From positions 124,001-188,000 of the forward strand of contig NZ_CAMFJF010000003.1 in NCBI RefSeq assembly GCF_945956895.1: a DNA stretch of 64,000 nt, given 5' to 3'. This DNA comes from an uncultured Allobosea sp. (GTDB lineage Bacteria; Pseudomonadota; Alphaproteobacteria; Rhizobiales; Beijerinckiaceae). The notes below the pieces were generated by a model, which was not told the DNA's origin, did not search any database, and saw only the letters and a program-made list of their open reading frames with translations. Numbering within the stretch: the stretch's first letter is position 1; each line of letters starts with the position of its first letter. Positions 49,111-59,007 of this stretch are shown piece by piece. A program made the position numbers and the translations under genes.

Positions 49111-50562
49111 TCAGCCCCCCAGCCGGCTCTTCTCGCTGGCGAGATAGACCTTCAGCTCGTCCATCGAGGCGAAGCTGTATTCGCCATCGGGCGTGCGGGC
49201 ACGGATCGAGCCATCGGCATAGATGGTGAAATGCGCGTCGCCGACCTGATAGGCGCCGACGATGCCCTCATCGGAGGCAGGGCGGGCTTCAGGCGCCGCC
49301 GGCGCTTCTTCGGCCTGCGCTTCGCTTGCCTCGACATGTGCAGCCGCCTGTTCCGGCTCGCCGCTGGAGGCGCCCATTCCCTCGTCATGGTGCACCGGCT
49401 CGACGGCCTCGGGAACTGAAGCCGTCTCGACATCGTCGCTCGCAGGCTCGGCCGGCTCGTCGAAAGCATGGGCTTCCGTCCGCGGCGGCCAGTGGAGTGC
49501 CGTTTCCGCGGCAGGCTCCGGCTCCGCAACGGGCGGCGTATCGAGCCAGGGCTCGACACGCGGCGAGGCGCGATCCATCCAGGACTCGGCCGCGGCGAAG
49601 GGGTCCGGCTCCTGCGAGAAGGACGGCTCGATGCGGCCGGTCTCGCGTTCCGGTTCGTTCAGGTGGCCGGCGAGGCTCGCGCGCAGGGCGCTGAACTCGT
49701 CGAGTTCGGGCTCGTCTGCGGCCGCAGCGGGGGCTTCCACCGTCTCGTCAGGCGTCGCCGGCGGCTCCTCCGCGGCCCACTCGCCGGGATGCGCCGGTTC
49801 GTCATGCCGCGGGAAGGTCCATTCCCGTTCAGCGTCCTGCACCTTGGCGGCGACCAGCTCGGCGGGCTTATCGCCCTCCGCTTCCAGTTCGACCGAGGAT
49901 TTGTTGTCGTCGAACGACGGCGCCGCCGATAACGCCTCGTCGAACATGTCGGGCAGCGGCTCGGCTTCCTCGGGCGAACTCGGTTCGTGCTCCTGCGCCT
50001 CCTCGGGCTTGTCCTCGGCGGCAGGTTCCGGCTTATCGAGATGCTGCGTGACGAGCGCGCCGAACAAGTCCCTGTCCCCGGATGCATGCGGTTCCTCGGC
50101 CGAAGCCTGGGAGCTTTCGCCTTCGGAAGCTGTCAGAGCATGAGCCACGGCGCCGGCTGCCGCAGCGCCGACAACCGCGCCGAGCACCGCGGGAGCCGCA
50201 GAGCCTGGGAAGGACGGGAGATCGGGGCGCGAAGGCATGACCGGCGGGGGCTCCGCCACCGCGGCTGCCGGAACCTGCACTTCGGACCGAAGGCCCAGCG
50301 CCTCGGTCAAAGCGCGGCGGGTCGCCCGGACTTCCCTGAGCACCCAGGCGAGCGACAGCATGATCAGGCCTGCGCCGCTCGCGATCGAGCCGATGATGAC
50401 CTGCGTGAAGCCGCGTTCCAGCACCAGATAGGGCCAGCCGTCGAGGATGGCGTAGGCGCCACCGCCGAACAGGAGCACACCCAGGATGGTAAAAATCGCG
50501 ATCAATTCGGTATCCTTGGCAGGGCCGCATCGGCGCCGGTCCGAGGCCGGCGTTTGCGTCAC
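49111..50562 (-). CDS. Acidic membrane protein with C-terminal conserved motif
   Basis: A 483-residue protein starting at GTG 50562. Two N-terminal membrane helices (LIAIFTILGVLLFGGGAYAIL and VIIGSIASGAGLIMLSLAWVL) form a hairpin. A third hydrophobic stretch (AAPAVLGAVVGAAAAGAVAHAL) and a long low-complexity middle rich in Glu, Ala and Pro follow. The last 50 residues (GAYQVGDAHFTIYADGSIRA, then FASMDELKVYL) are a compact conserved block seen in other Hyphomicrobiales proteins of this shape. Function unknown; the acidic tail probably lies in the cytoplasm. Confidence 0.8.
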   Translation of the reverse strand: MTQTPASDRRRCGPAKDTELIAIFTILGVLLFGGGAYAILDGWPYLVLERGFTQVIIGSIASGAGLIMLSLAWVLREVRATRRALTEALGLRSEVQVPAAAVAEPPPVMPSRPDLPSFPGSAAPAVLGAVVGAAAAGAVAHALTASEGESSQASAEEPHASGDRDLFGALVTQHLDKPEPAAEDKPEEAQEHEPSSPEEAEPLPDMFDEALSAAPSFDDNKSSVELEAEGDKPAELVAAKVQDAEREWTFPRHDEPAHPGEWAAEEPPATPDETVEAPAAAADEPELDEFSALRASLAGHLNEPERETGRIEPSFSQEPDPFAAAESWMDRASPRVEPWLDTPPVAEPEPAAETALHWPPRTEAHAFDEPAEPASDDVETASVPEAVEPVHHDEGMGASSGEPEQAAAHVEASEAQAEEAPAAPEARPASDEGIVGAYQVGDAHFTIYADGSIRARTPDGEYSFASMDELKVYLASEKSRLGG

Positions 50563-50794
50563 TATCTAACGTATTGAATAAGGGAGAGTTTCCAATCCGG
50601 ACCGCTTAGAGCGAGAAATCTGGCGCGATTGTGGCGGCCTGTCGAGAAGACATATGCTTTTCGCAGCCGGAGCGGTTGTCGACCGACGCGGAGGCGCTTA
50701 ACTATCGCGGGGAATGGCAGGGCCTCCACGGCTCCGCCTGCCCTGGGCAGGCCATTCTCATTTCAAGCGATTTCACAGCCCGAGGAGAGGCCTC

Positions 50795-51391
50795 ATGTCC
50801 TTTACCCTTCCCGATCTTCCCTACGCCCATGATGCGCTCCAGCCCTTCATGTCGAAGGAGACGCTCGAGTACCATCACGACAAGCACCACCTCGCCTATG
50901 TGACCAACGGCAACAATGCCATCAAGGGCACGGAGTTCGAGGGCAAGTCGCTGGAGGAGATCGTCAAGGGCTCCTATGGCAAGAACCCCGCCGTCTTCAA
51001 CAATGCCGGCCAGCACTACAACCACCTCCATTTCTGGAAGTGGATGGAGCCGAATGGCGGCGGCAAGATCCCGGGCGCGCTGGAGAAGGCGATTGTCGAC
51101 TCATTCGGCTCGGTCGACAAGTTCAAGGAAGACTTCGTCGCCGCCGGCGTCGGCCAGTTCGGCTCGGGCTGGGCCTGGCTCGAGGTCAAGGGCGGCAAGC
51201 TCGCCGTCAGCAAGACCCCGAACGGCGAGAGCCCGCTCGTCCATGGCGCGACCCCGATCCTCGGCGTCGACGTCTGGGAGCACTCCTACTACATCGACTA
51301 CCGCAACCGTCGCCCCGACTATCTCAAGGCTTTCCTCGAGAGCCTAGTGAACTGGGAATACGTGGCCGAGCGCTTCGACGCCGCCAAGTAA
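50795..51391 (+). CDS. sodB: Superoxide dismutase, Fe type
   Basis: A 198-residue enzyme that dismutates superoxide to peroxide and oxygen in the cytoplasm. Metal ligands are His27, His76, Asp159 and His163 (DVWEH). Gln72 in NNAGQHYNH occupies the position of the second-shell glutamine of FeSOD, and the MnSOD glutamine position is Gly, so iron (or cambialistic) use is favoured. GAGGAGAGG precedes ATG 50795. A strong terminator follows the gene. Confidence 0.95.
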   Translation: MSFTLPDLPYAHDALQPFMSKETLEYHHDKHHLAYVTNGNNAIKGTEFEGKSLEEIVKGSYGKNPAVFNNAGQHYNHLHFWKWMEPNGGGKIPGALEKAIVDSFGSVDKFKEDFVAAGVGQFGSGWAWLEVKGGKLAVSKTPNGESPLVHGATPILGVDVWEHSYYIDYRNRRPDYLKAFLESLVNWEYVAERFDAAK

Positions 51392-51411
51392 TCGGCAGAT
51401 TGCCGGATATG

Positions 51412-51441
51412 AAAACGGGGCCTCGCGGCCCCGTTTTTTTT
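51412..51441 (+). terminator. Rho-independent terminator after sodB
   Basis: Stem AAAACGGGGCC/GGCCCCGTTTT (51412-51422 and 51427-51437), loop TCGC, T-run to 51441. It starts 20 bases after the sodB stop. Confidence 0.95.
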
Positions 51442-51463
51442 ATGCCCTTGATTTGCGCCGCGC

Positions 51464-53161
51464 TCAGGCCGCGACGTTGCGCAGGAACTGGTCCACGGTC
51501 GAATCGAGGCGCTGCGCCTGATCGGCAACCTCGCCGGCCGCGCCACGCACCTGCTCGGCCGAGCGGCCGGTTTCCTCGACGCTGTCGGCGAGCACGCTGA
51601 GATCGCTCGACACCGAAAGCGCCGAGGTGCTGGCCATGGCGACGCCGCTGGCGATCTCGCCGGTGGCGATAGCCTGCTGCTCGATCGAGGTCGCGACCGA
51701 ATTCGCGAATTTCTCGATGGCGTTCATGCGCTCGGCGATGTTCTGGATCGCCCCGACCACCTGGCCGGTCGCGCCCTGGATCGCGGCGACCTGCGCCACG
51801 ATGCGGTCCGTCGCATCGGCCGTCTGCGCCGCCAGCGACTTGACCTCGTTGGCCACGACCGCGAAACCGCGCCCCGCCTCGCCGGCACGCGCTGCCTCGA
51901 TCGTCGCGTTGAGAGCGAGCAGGTTGGTCTGAGAGGCGATATCGCGGATCAGGTTGACGACCTCGCCGATGGCGCGGGCGGTCTCGTCGAGCGCCTGCAC
52001 GGAGCCGGCGGTATCGCGCGAAACGGAAGCCGCCTCGACGATCTCGGTGCGGACACGGCGCACCTGGAACTCGACCTCGCGGATGGCCGCGCCCATCTCC
52101 TCGGCCGCCTGCGCGGCATTCTCGACATTGCCCGAGGCGCCATGGGCATTGTCGGCGGCGCGTGCGGCGCGCTCGGAGGATTCGGCCGCAACGCGGGCGA
52201 GGCCGTCCGAAGCCTCGCGCATGCGCTCGGCGTTGTTCTTGAAGGCTTCGAGCGCCAGACTGACCTCAGTACGGAACGAGGTGATCGCGTGGTCGACGCC
52301 CTGCTGGCGCGAACGCCGCTCGATTTCGGCTGCGCTCTGCCTCTCCTCGAGGGTCGCCCGCTCGGCGAGGCGGATCTTGAGGACGCTGAGCGCGCGCGCG
52401 ATCGCGCCGATCTCGTCGCGCCGGCCGATCGCGTCGATCCGCGTCGAAAGGTTGCCGTCGGAGATGCTGACGATTGCCTTGGTCATGCTGCGCAGCGGCC
52501 GCATCGCCCGCGACAGCGAGAACCAGAGCAGCGGGCCAAGCACCAGCAGGATGAGCAGGCCGAGCCCCATGGTCACGAACTGCTCCCAGGCGGCACGCGC
52601 CACAAGGCGCGTCTTGTCGAAGCGCAGCGCGACGTAGCCGATCTGCTTCTGCTGGCTGCCGACGCGGACTGCGTGGATCTTCGTCACATAGACATCGTCC
52701 TCGATGTCGATCTGGTTGCGCGTCTGCAGCGCCTTCCAGGGCTCTTCGCCGATCTGTTCGGCGAGCCATCGCGGCGTCAGCGACAACCGCGCTTCGACAG
52801 TACGCCCGGAGGACGCCAACCCTGCGACATCGTCGGCGACGATGCCGGCATCGAAATCGGGATCGCGCTGCAACGAGGTGAGGATGTATCCCAATGTGCT
52901 GTTGTCCCGCGACAGGATCAGCGACGGCGCGGCATTGACCACCATCAGGGTCAGCGCCGTGACCTTCTGGTCGAGATCGGCGCGCGTGCGCGCATCATTG
53001 TAGCGGGCGATAGCCATCACGACGAAAACAACGGCGACGGCGACGATCGCCACGGCCGCCGCTGCGATCTGCCGGCTGAGGGAGCCCAGGCCCTGCCCGC
53101 CCGGCTGCGCCGCCTCTTTCGCGCCGGCTGCGCGCCTGAACACCTTCATCGAGCCGATCAT
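51464..53161 (-). CDS. Methyl-accepting chemotaxis protein
   Basis: A 565-residue chemoreceptor. First membrane helix at about residues 34-55 ([20 protein letters not shown]), a periplasmic sensor domain of about 140 residues with no recognised fold, a second helix ([22 protein letters not shown]), HAMP ([22 protein letters not shown]), then the signalling domain with the hairpin [27 protein letters not shown] that contacts CheA and CheW. No CheR-docking pentapeptide at the C terminus. ATG 53161 or 53149 are both possible starts. No che genes are nearby. Confidence 0.93.
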   Translation of the reverse strand: MIGSMKVFRRAAGAKEAAQPGGQGLGSLSRQIAAAAVAIVAVAVVFVVMAIARYNDARTRADLDQKVTALTLMVVNAAPSLILSRDNSTLGYILTSLQRDPDFDAGIVADDVAGLASSGRTVEARLSLTPRWLAEQIGEEPWKALQTRNQIDIEDDVYVTKIHAVRVGSQQKQIGYVALRFDKTRLVARAAWEQFVTMGLGLLILLVLGPLLWFSLSRAMRPLRSMTKAIVSISDGNLSTRIDAIGRRDEIGAIARALSVLKIRLAERATLEERQSAAEIERRSRQQGVDHAITSFRTEVSLALEAFKNNAERMREASDGLARVAAESSERAARAADNAHGASGNVENAAQAAEEMGAAIREVEFQVRRVRTEIVEAASVSRDTAGSVQALDETARAIGEVVNLIRDIASQTNLLALNATIEAARAGEAGRGFAVVANEVKSLAAQTADATDRIVAQVAAIQGATGQVVGAIQNIAERMNAIEKFANSVATSIEQQAIATGEIASGVAMASTSALSVSSDLSVLADSVEETGRSAEQVRGAAGEVADQAQRLDSTVDQFLRNVAA

Positions 53162-53263
53162 CTCCGAAACCGGCGCATGCTGCTGCGAAGAGCGGCGCCT
53201 CCAACTCGCTGCCAGAATGGCCTATCCCGGTAAACAAATCGCTTGCGGCGTGCCGCCCCTCGA

Positions 53264-54097
53264 TCAGCCTTCCAGCGCGCTGAAACGGCGCAGCGGCAGG
53301 TCCGGCGGCGGCGCGAAAGCAGCGATGGCGGCATGCTCGACAGGCCGCGCCGCGACGACCGGGTCGAGGCTCGCCAACTCGTCGTCGATGAAGCCCGGGT
53401 GGCACATCACGAGATGGCACGGGCCAGGCTCGATCAGGAAACGCGCGAGATCCTCCGTGAAGTCCCGGCTGGGATCGAAGGGAGCCACGCCGGAAAAGCC
53501 GCGATTGACGCGCAGGCCCCGCTTGAGCGCCGCGGCGCGGAAGCCGGTCGCCAGGCCTGCGATGACGAGCGCCTTGCCGACCGCCACGCCCCGCGCGCGA
53601 ATGGCAGAGAGGCGGTCCGCCGGGTCGCGCACGTAAAGCGTGCCCGCCCGGTAGCGTCGGGCGAGCGTGTCGAGCAGCGCGCGCCGCACGCCCGGCAGCA
53701 CATGCACATGCTGGTGCCCGTCGACGAAATCCGGGGGGCGCCCGAGCGCATCCTCGAAGGCATCGAGCTGGCGGGCGATCTCCGCCGAAATCTCGGCTCG
53801 CACGCCGGGAGAGAGAGCGGCGGCACGCGCAACATCCTTCAGACCCGGCAAGATGCCGCCAGGGGCCAGTCGCGGCATCACCGAGATCGGAGCCGCGCAG
53901 GTCAGGTTCAGATGCAGCCCGAGATCGGCCTGGCCCGCGAAGGCCGCAAGCTCCGGCGCCAGACGCCGCCAATGCGGGCGATTGGTCATGGCGCCCGTCG
54001 CGGTCAGCTTGCCGCGTCCGAGGAGGTCGAGGATCGCACGGCTGACGCCTCCCGTCATGGCGAAATCATCGGCGCACAGGATGAACCCCTTCGCCAT
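53264..54097 (-). CDS. ChbG/HpnK (YdjC) family carbohydrate deacetylase
   Basis: A 277-residue protein of the YdjC fold. The metal site is DDF in CADDFAMTGGVSRAILDLL and HxH in DGHQHVHVLPGVRRAL; CHPGFIDDEL near the C terminus holds further active-site residues. These enzymes remove acetyl groups from N-acetylated sugars, for example in chitooligosaccharide or hopanoid head-group metabolism. It is divergent from a polyprenyl-phosphate glycosyltransferase, so lipid-linked sugar processing is plausible but not proven. Confidence 0.88.
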   Translation of the reverse strand: MAKGFILCADDFAMTGGVSRAILDLLGRGKLTATGAMTNRPHWRRLAPELAAFAGQADLGLHLNLTCAAPISVMPRLAPGGILPGLKDVARAAALSPGVRAEISAEIARQLDAFEDALGRPPDFVDGHQHVHVLPGVRRALLDTLARRYRAGTLYVRDPADRLSAIRARGVAVGKALVIAGLATGFRAAALKRGLRVNRGFSGVAPFDPSRDFTEDLARFLIEPGPCHLVMCHPGFIDDELASLDPVVAARPVEHAAIAAFAPPPDLPLRRFSALEG

Positions 54098-54334
54098 TGC
54101 GTTCCTCAGCCTCCATTCGCGCCAAAGCCGCCGTCGCCCGTTTCCGCGATCGTGGCAACCCTTTTGTGGCGCATCTCCGGCTGAGCTTCCCCGTAAAATC
54201 ACCTTGCTCATGAGCGATTTTCGATGGAACGCACACCACGCTGTGAGGCTGTGGGCTTGTCGGCCGGCGAGCTTTGCGGTTCTGTGCGTCGCGCGCCGCC
54301 CCCGAAGCGACGCATCCTCGATGAAAGGTCGTTC

Positions 54335-55366
54335 GTGTCGGATATCGGGTCCCAGCCGGTTCAACGTGCGCCTCGGGCTTCCCGCTGGCCCGAGCTCTCC
54401 ATCGTCGTGCCCGTACACAATGAGGCCGCCAATCTGCCCCTGCTCGTCGAAAGGCTGCAGGCCGCGCTCCAGGGGCAGGTCGCCTCCTGGGAGATCGTCT
54501 TCGTCGACGACGGCAGCCGCGACGAGACATTGGCCGTGATCCGCAATCTCAACGCGGCCGACCCGCGAATCAGCGCCGTCTCGCTGAGCCGCAATTTCGG
54601 CAAGGAGATCGCGATCGCGGCCGGGCTCGACCATGCGCTGGGCGACGCCGTCGTCATCATGGACGCCGACCTCCAGCACCCGCCGGAGACAATTCCCGCG
54701 TTTCTCGCGAAATGGCACGAGGGCTACCTCAACGTCTACGGCCAACGGACCGACCGCGCAGGCGAAACCCGGATGAAGCGCGGCTTCGCCAAGCTGTTCT
54801 ACCGGCTCTTCGGCTATTTCGGCGAAACGCCGCTGCCGGAAGGAGCCGGCGATTTCCGCCTGCTCGATCGCAAGGCCGTCGATGCGCTGCGGGCGCTGCC
54901 TGAACGCGCGCGCTTCTCGAAGGGGCTTTATGCCTGGGTCGGCTTCCGCTCGATCGGCGTGCCCTTCCACGTCGCCGATCGCGAGCACGGGCAGTCGAAG
55001 TTCAGATACGGCAAGCTGTTCTCCTTCGCCTTCGACGGCCTCTCGTCGTTTTCGACCGTGCCGTTGAAGATCGCGACCTGGTCGGGTGCCGTCATCGCGG
55101 TGATCGCGGCCTTCTCGGCGGTCTACTTCCTGCTGCGGACGCTGCTGTTCGGGACCGACCTGCCCGGCTTCCCGTCGCTGATCGTCTCGATCATGTTCTT
55201 CTCGGGCATCCAGCTCTTGTCGCTCGGGATGATCGGGGAATATGTCGGGCGCATCTTCGCCGAGGTGAAGCGCCGGCCGCTCTACCTGATCGGCGAGCGC
55301 GTCGGCTTCGACGCCCGCACAGTCGACCACCCGCATGGCGACGCCTTGCCGCCGCTGATCCGCTGA
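54335..55366 (+). CDS. Polyprenyl-phosphate glycosyltransferase (GT2, GtrB/DPM1-like)
   Basis: A 343-residue enzyme. The GT2 domain has SIVVPVHNEAANLPLLVERL, FVDDGSRDET and the DxD-type DADLQHPPE, then SRNFGKEIAIAAG and DREHGQSKFRYGKL near the active site. Two C-terminal membrane helices (GAVIAVIAAFSAVYFLL and LIVSIMFFSGIQLLSLG) anchor it. Such enzymes move a sugar from a nucleotide donor to undecaprenyl phosphate. GTG 54335 with AAAGG upstream gives the normal length; the earlier ATG 54224 would add a Pro/Arg-rich segment. murJ follows. Confidence 0.88.
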   Translation: MSDIGSQPVQRAPRASRWPELSIVVPVHNEAANLPLLVERLQAALQGQVASWEIVFVDDGSRDETLAVIRNLNAADPRISAVSLSRNFGKEIAIAAGLDHALGDAVVIMDADLQHPPETIPAFLAKWHEGYLNVYGQRTDRAGETRMKRGFAKLFYRLFGYFGETPLPEGAGDFRLLDRKAVDALRALPERARFSKGLYAWVGFRSIGVPFHVADREHGQSKFRYGKLFSFAFDGLSSFSTVPLKIATWSGAVIAVIAAFSAVYFLLRTLLFGTDLPGFPSLIVSIMFFSGIQLLSLGMIGEYVGRIFAEVKRRPLYLIGERVGFDARTVDHPHGDALPPLIR

Positions 55367-55380
55367 AGACCATGACAGGG

Positions 55381-55473
55381 CGTCATTCCCGGGCTTGACC
55401 CGGGAATCTCGTTCAGGAAGAGGCTCAGGCGCCTCAGCGTCCCGAGATGCTCGGGTCAAGCCCGAGCATGACG
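55381..55473. repeat. Intergenic palindrome, family B, in the murJ leader
   Basis: Ends CGTCATTCCCGGGCTTGACC and GGTCAAGCCCGAGCATGACG. The right end is only 9 bases from the murJ start codon, so the palindrome would be transcribed in front of murJ. Confidence 0.9.
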
Positions 55474-55482
55474 AGGTTGGAG

Positions 55483-57009
55483 ATGCTCAAGAACATCCTG
55501 TCGGTCGGCGGCTACACGCTGATCTCGCGCATCACCGGGTTCGTGCGCGATATCGCGCTCGCGGCCGTGCTCGGCGCCGGCGCGACGATGGACGCCTTCT
55601 CGGTCGCGCTGCGCCTGCCCAATCATTTCCGCGCCATTTTCGGCGAGGGCGCCGTCAACCAGGCCTATGTGCCGACCTATGCCCAGATCGCCGAGAAGGA
55701 CGGGCAGGAGGCGGCCAATCTCTTCGCCGACCGGCTCTTCACCGTCCAACTGATCGTGCAGGTCGTGCTGCTGGCGCTGGCCTTGCCCTTGATGCCGTGG
55801 CTGGTGAAGCTGCTGGCGCCGGGCTTCAGCGCCGATCCGGCGGTCTTCGAGCTCGCAGTCGCGCTGACGCGGATCACCTTCCCCTATCTGCTGTTCGTGA
55901 CCATGGTCACGTTCCTCGGCGCGACGCTCAATGCCGTCGAGCGCTATGCTGCCTTCGCGGCCGCGCCGATCCTGCTCAACGTCTTCATCGTCGCGGCGCT
56001 GGCCGTGCCCTTCCTGTTCCCGAGCGCCGCCCATGCCGCCGCCTGGGGCGTCGCGATCTCGGGCGTCGCGCAATGGGGCCTGCTCTATGTCGCGGCCAAG
56101 CGGGCTGGCGTTTCAAGCAAGCTGGTGCGCCCGCGGGCGGATGCCGGCGTCCGGCGCTTCCTCAAGATGTTCGGCCCGGCCGTGATCGGATCGGCCGGCG
56201 TGCAGATCGCGATTTTCGCCGACACGATCATCGCCTCGCTGCTCCCGCGCGGCGGCTATGCGGCGCTCTATTATGCCGAACGGCTCTACCAGTTGCCGCT
56301 CGGGCTGATCGCGATCGCGGTCGGCACCGTCGCGCTTTCGGCGATGAGTCGCGCCATCGCGCGAGGCGACGAGGCCGCCGCCAACCGCGCACAGAACCGC
56401 GCCATCGCGATCTCGCTGATCGCCAGCGCGCCTTTCGTCGCAGCCTTCGTGGCCGTGCCGGAACTGATGGTCGCCGGCCTGTTCCAGCGTGGCGCCTTCG
56501 ATGCGCAGGCGAGCGCGGCGGCGGGCGCCGTGCTCTTCGCCTATGCGCTCGGCCTGCCGGCGATCGTGATGATCCGCGCGCAGGTCTCGGCCTTCCAGGC
56601 GCGCGGCGACACCAAGACACCGATGCTGGTCGCGCTTGCGGCGATCGCCTGCAATCTCGCGGTGAAGCTGCTGCTCTGGCGTGACTGGGGTGCGCCGGGC
56701 CTGGCGCTGGCGACCGCCGCCGGCGCCTGGATCAACCTCACGACGCTGTTCGTGCTGGCCAAGCGACGCGGCTGGACCGAACCGGACAGGCGCCTGCCGG
56801 GTTTCGCGGCCATCGTCTGCGGCGCGGCGGCGATCTGCGGTGCGCTGGCCTGGTGGGGCAAGCCATTGGCGCTCAAGCTCACCGCCGGCCTGCCCTTCGA
56901 GCCGCTGCTGATGACGGTGCTGCTGGTGTCGGGCGTCGCTGCCATCGCCTACGCCGTGCTTGCCGGCGGCCTGCTCAAGGCGACGGGGCTGCTCCGGCTG
57001 CTGCGATAG
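55483..57009 (+). CDS. murJ: Lipid II flippase MurJ (MviN)
   Basis: A 508-residue protein with about fourteen membrane helices that flips lipid II across the inner membrane for peptidoglycan synthesis. The start SVGGYTLISRITGFVRDIALAAVLGAGATMDAFSVALRLPN is strongly diagnostic, with the conserved Arg of GFVRD; FAIFGEGA-type residues appear in HFRAIFGEGAVNQAYVP. I use ATG 55483 because upstream ATGs at 55447 and others lie inside the repeat. Essential gene, probably co-transcribed with the glycosyltransferase. Confidence 0.95.
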   Translation: MLKNILSVGGYTLISRITGFVRDIALAAVLGAGATMDAFSVALRLPNHFRAIFGEGAVNQAYVPTYAQIAEKDGQEAANLFADRLFTVQLIVQVVLLALALPLMPWLVKLLAPGFSADPAVFELAVALTRITFPYLLFVTMVTFLGATLNAVERYAAFAAAPILLNVFIVAALAVPFLFPSAAHAAAWGVAISGVAQWGLLYVAAKRAGVSSKLVRPRADAGVRRFLKMFGPAVIGSAGVQIAIFADTIIASLLPRGGYAALYYAERLYQLPLGLIAIAVGTVALSAMSRAIARGDEAAANRAQNRAIAISLIASAPFVAAFVAVPELMVAGLFQRGAFDAQASAAAGAVLFAYALGLPAIVMIRAQVSAFQARGDTKTPMLVALAAIACNLAVKLLLWRDWGAPGLALATAAGAWINLTTLFVLAKRRGWTEPDRRLPGFAAIVCGAAAICGALAWWGKPLALKLTAGLPFEPLLMTVLLVSGVAAIAYAVLAGGLLKATGLLRLLR

Positions 57010-57025
57010 AGGACTGGAATCTAGC

Positions 57026-57128
57026 CGTCATTCTCGGCGCAGCAAAGCGCAGACCCGAGAATCTCAGGCCGAAAGAGGCTCTTGAGCCTCCCCGGCAAGA
57101 GATGCTCGGGTCAAGCCCGAGCATGACG
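57026..57128. repeat. Intergenic palindrome, family B
   Basis: Left arm CGTCATTCTCGG, right arm GGTCAAGCCCGAGCATGACG, with the GAAAGAGGCTC spacer seen in the other copies. Between the convergent murJ and nitronate monooxygenase genes. Confidence 0.88.
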
Positions 57129-57139
57129 GAGAATGTTCT

Positions 57140-58117
57140 TCAGACGACGAAGCGCCCTGCCCCGCCGAGCAAGGCCGCAGCCTCCGCAACCATGCGCTCG
57201 ACGATCTCGCCGGCGCTGGGAATATCGGAGATCAAGCCGGCAGCCTCGCCGAAAATGACGGCGGCCTTGTCGGGATCACCGGCCATGAACGCCTCGCGAT
57301 AGGCGGAGCCCTCGACGGCGATGGCGTCCTTGAGTTCGGTATCGCGGCCGGTCCAGTTGGCGATGAAGGCGTTGTCGGAGACGCGGATATCGAAGGGCTT
57401 GGGCCAGTCGAGCTGGCGAGCGATATCCGGCAGCGAAGAGCGCACGGTCTGGTCGCCGGTCGCGGCGACGGCAGCGGCGTGGTGGCGCTCGTGGACCATC
57501 GCCTCTCGGCTCGCCCAGAAGCGTGTTCCGGCAAGCACGCCATCGGCGCCGAGCATCAGGGCCGCGGCGAGCCCCCGGCCATCGGCAATGCCGCCGGCAG
57601 CGACGAGCAGGGTATCGGGGCTTTCGCGGGCGATCAGATCAGCCGCCTCGGGCACGAAGGGCAGCGTCGCGCGGCTGGCGCCATGCCCGCCGGCTTCAGA
57701 ACCCTGCGCGACAACGATTGTGGCACCGGCCTCGAGCGCCTGCCGGACATGGGCGAGCGACTGGCACTGGCAAATCAAGGGCACGCCCGCCGCCGCGATC
57801 TCGTCGGCAAAGGGGCGCGGGTCGCCGAAGGAGAGCATCAGCGCGGCCGGCTTGTGCGATAGCGCCTGCGTCAGAAGCTCGGGCTTCCTGGCCATCGACC
57901 AGGTGATGAAGCCGCAGCCGACCTGCGTGTTGCCGGCTGCGGTGAATTGCTGCTCGATCCAGCCGGCATCGCCATAGCCTCCGCCGATGAGGCCGAGGCC
58001 GCCGGCGCGGGTGACCGCCGCAGCCAGCGCCCCGCCGCCTGCCAGCGCCATCGGCGCCGACAGGATGGGGTGAGCGATACCGAGGCGCTCGGTCAATCGC
58101 GTGGCGAGGCGCGCCAT
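57140..58117 (-). CDS. Nitronate monooxygenase family FMN protein
   Basis: A 325-residue TIM-barrel flavoprotein. HPILSAPMALAGGG opens the barrel, GSEAGGHGAS (near residue 150) holds the phosphate and catalytic His region, and AGGIADGRGLAAALMLGADGVLAGTRFWAS is the FMN phosphate loop. These enzymes oxidise alkyl nitronates such as the toxin propionate 3-nitronate. The N terminus is fixed at ATG 58117 by MARLATRLTERLGIAHPI; the frame is open further upstream into the aminotransferase. The aminotransferase gene ends 17 bases upstream. Confidence 0.9.
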   Translation of the reverse strand: MARLATRLTERLGIAHPILSAPMALAGGGALAAAVTRAGGLGLIGGGYGDAGWIEQQFTAAGNTQVGCGFITWSMARKPELLTQALSHKPAALMLSFGDPRPFADEIAAAGVPLICQCQSLAHVRQALEAGATIVVAQGSEAGGHGASRATLPFVPEAADLIARESPDTLLVAAGGIADGRGLAAALMLGADGVLAGTRFWASREAMVHERHHAAAVAATGDQTVRSSLPDIARQLDWPKPFDIRVSDNAFIANWTGRDTELKDAIAVEGSAYREAFMAGDPDKAAVIFGEAAGLISDIPSAGEIVERMVAEAAALLGGAGRFVV

Positions 58118-58134
58118 GGAGCGGGCCTTCCGGC

Positions 58135-59007
58135 TCAGGCCGCCTTCGGCTTGCTGTGGGCGTAGTCCATGTAGAGCTCGCGGGCGCGGCGGAAGAGCGG
58201 GCCGGGCTGGAGCGTGCGGTTGTCGATGCGGGTCACCGGCATGCACTTGGAGTAGTTGCCGGACATGAAGATCTCGTCGGCCTGCTCGAAATCCTCGTAG
58301 CGCAGGCTGCATTCCTCGACCGGCACGCCGCTCTCGCGCATCAGCTTGATGACGCGCTGGCGGGTGATGCCGTTCAGGAAGGTGCCGTTCGGAACGGGGG
58401 TCTTCACGACGCCGTCCTTGGCGAGGAAGATGTTCGAGGTCGCGGTCTCCGCGACATTGCCCTGCATGTCGAGCACCAGCGCGTTGTCGAAGCCGGCAGC
58501 CTTCGCCACCTTCAGCACGCGGGCATTGTTCGGGTAGAGGCAGCCTGCCTTGGCGTCCGTCGGAGCGGTCTCGTAGCTCGGACGGCGGAAGGCGCCCTTG
58601 GTCACAGAGAAGCCGGCCGTCGGCTGCGGCATCGCCGCCTCGAACAGGCAGAGCGCGAACTGGGTCGATTCCGGATCGGGCATGATGGTGGACGGGCCGT
58701 CCGCCTCGCCCCAGTACATCGGCTTGACGTAAATCGCCGTACCGGGGGCGAATTTCTTGACGCCCTCGAACATCTTCCCGACGATGAAATCCGCCTCGAC
58801 GGTCGGCTTCAGGCCGAGCGCCGTCGCCGAACGATTGACGCGGGCGGCATGCAGGTCGATGTCCGGCGCGACGCCGTCGAAATAGCGGCCGCCGTCGAAG
58901 ACCGAAGAGGCCTGCCAGAGCACATGGCTGCGCGGACCGACGATGCCGGGGTTGCCCTCATGCCAGGCCCCATCGAACCAGGTCCACGTCTGAGAATACC
59001 ATGCCAT
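58135..59007 (-). CDS. ilvE: Branched-chain amino acid aminotransferase
   Basis: A 290-residue fold-type IV PLP enzyme that makes leucine, isoleucine and valine from their 2-oxoacids. The PLP lysine is in TDAKAGCLYPNNARVL, and NVAETATSNIFLAKDGVVKTP is the conserved Glu-containing substrate loop; SSVFDGGRYFDG near residue 35 also fits. GGAG lies upstream of ATG 59007. Same strand and next to the nitronate monooxygenase gene; the azlC/azlD export genes lie just upstream on this strand after a repeat. Confidence 0.92.
   Translation of the reverse strand: MAWYSQTWTWFDGAWHEGNPGIVGPRSHVLWQASSVFDGGRYFDGVAPDIDLHAARVNRSATALGLKPTVEADFIVGKMFEGVKKFAPGTAIYVKPMYWGEADGPSTIMPDPESTQFALCLFEAAMPQPTAGFSVTKGAFRRPSYETAPTDAKAGCLYPNNARVLKVAKAAGFDNALVLDMQGNVAETATSNIFLAKDGVVKTPVPNGTFLNGITRQRVIKLMRESGVPVEECSLRYEDFEQADEIFMSGNYSKCMPVTRIDNRTLQPGPLFRRARELYMDYAHSKPKAA

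Noticed and set aside
53264-55366. Hopanoid HpnI/HpnK gene pair
   Set aside because: The deacetylase and glycosyltransferase are neighbours, but the glycosyltransferase is GtrB/DPM1-like with two C-terminal helices rather than HpnI-like, and no other hopanoid gene is present.
54098-55459. N-terminal extension of the YdjC-type gene (731-codon frame)
   Set aside because: It runs antisense through the glycosyltransferase; the family begins at ATG 54097.
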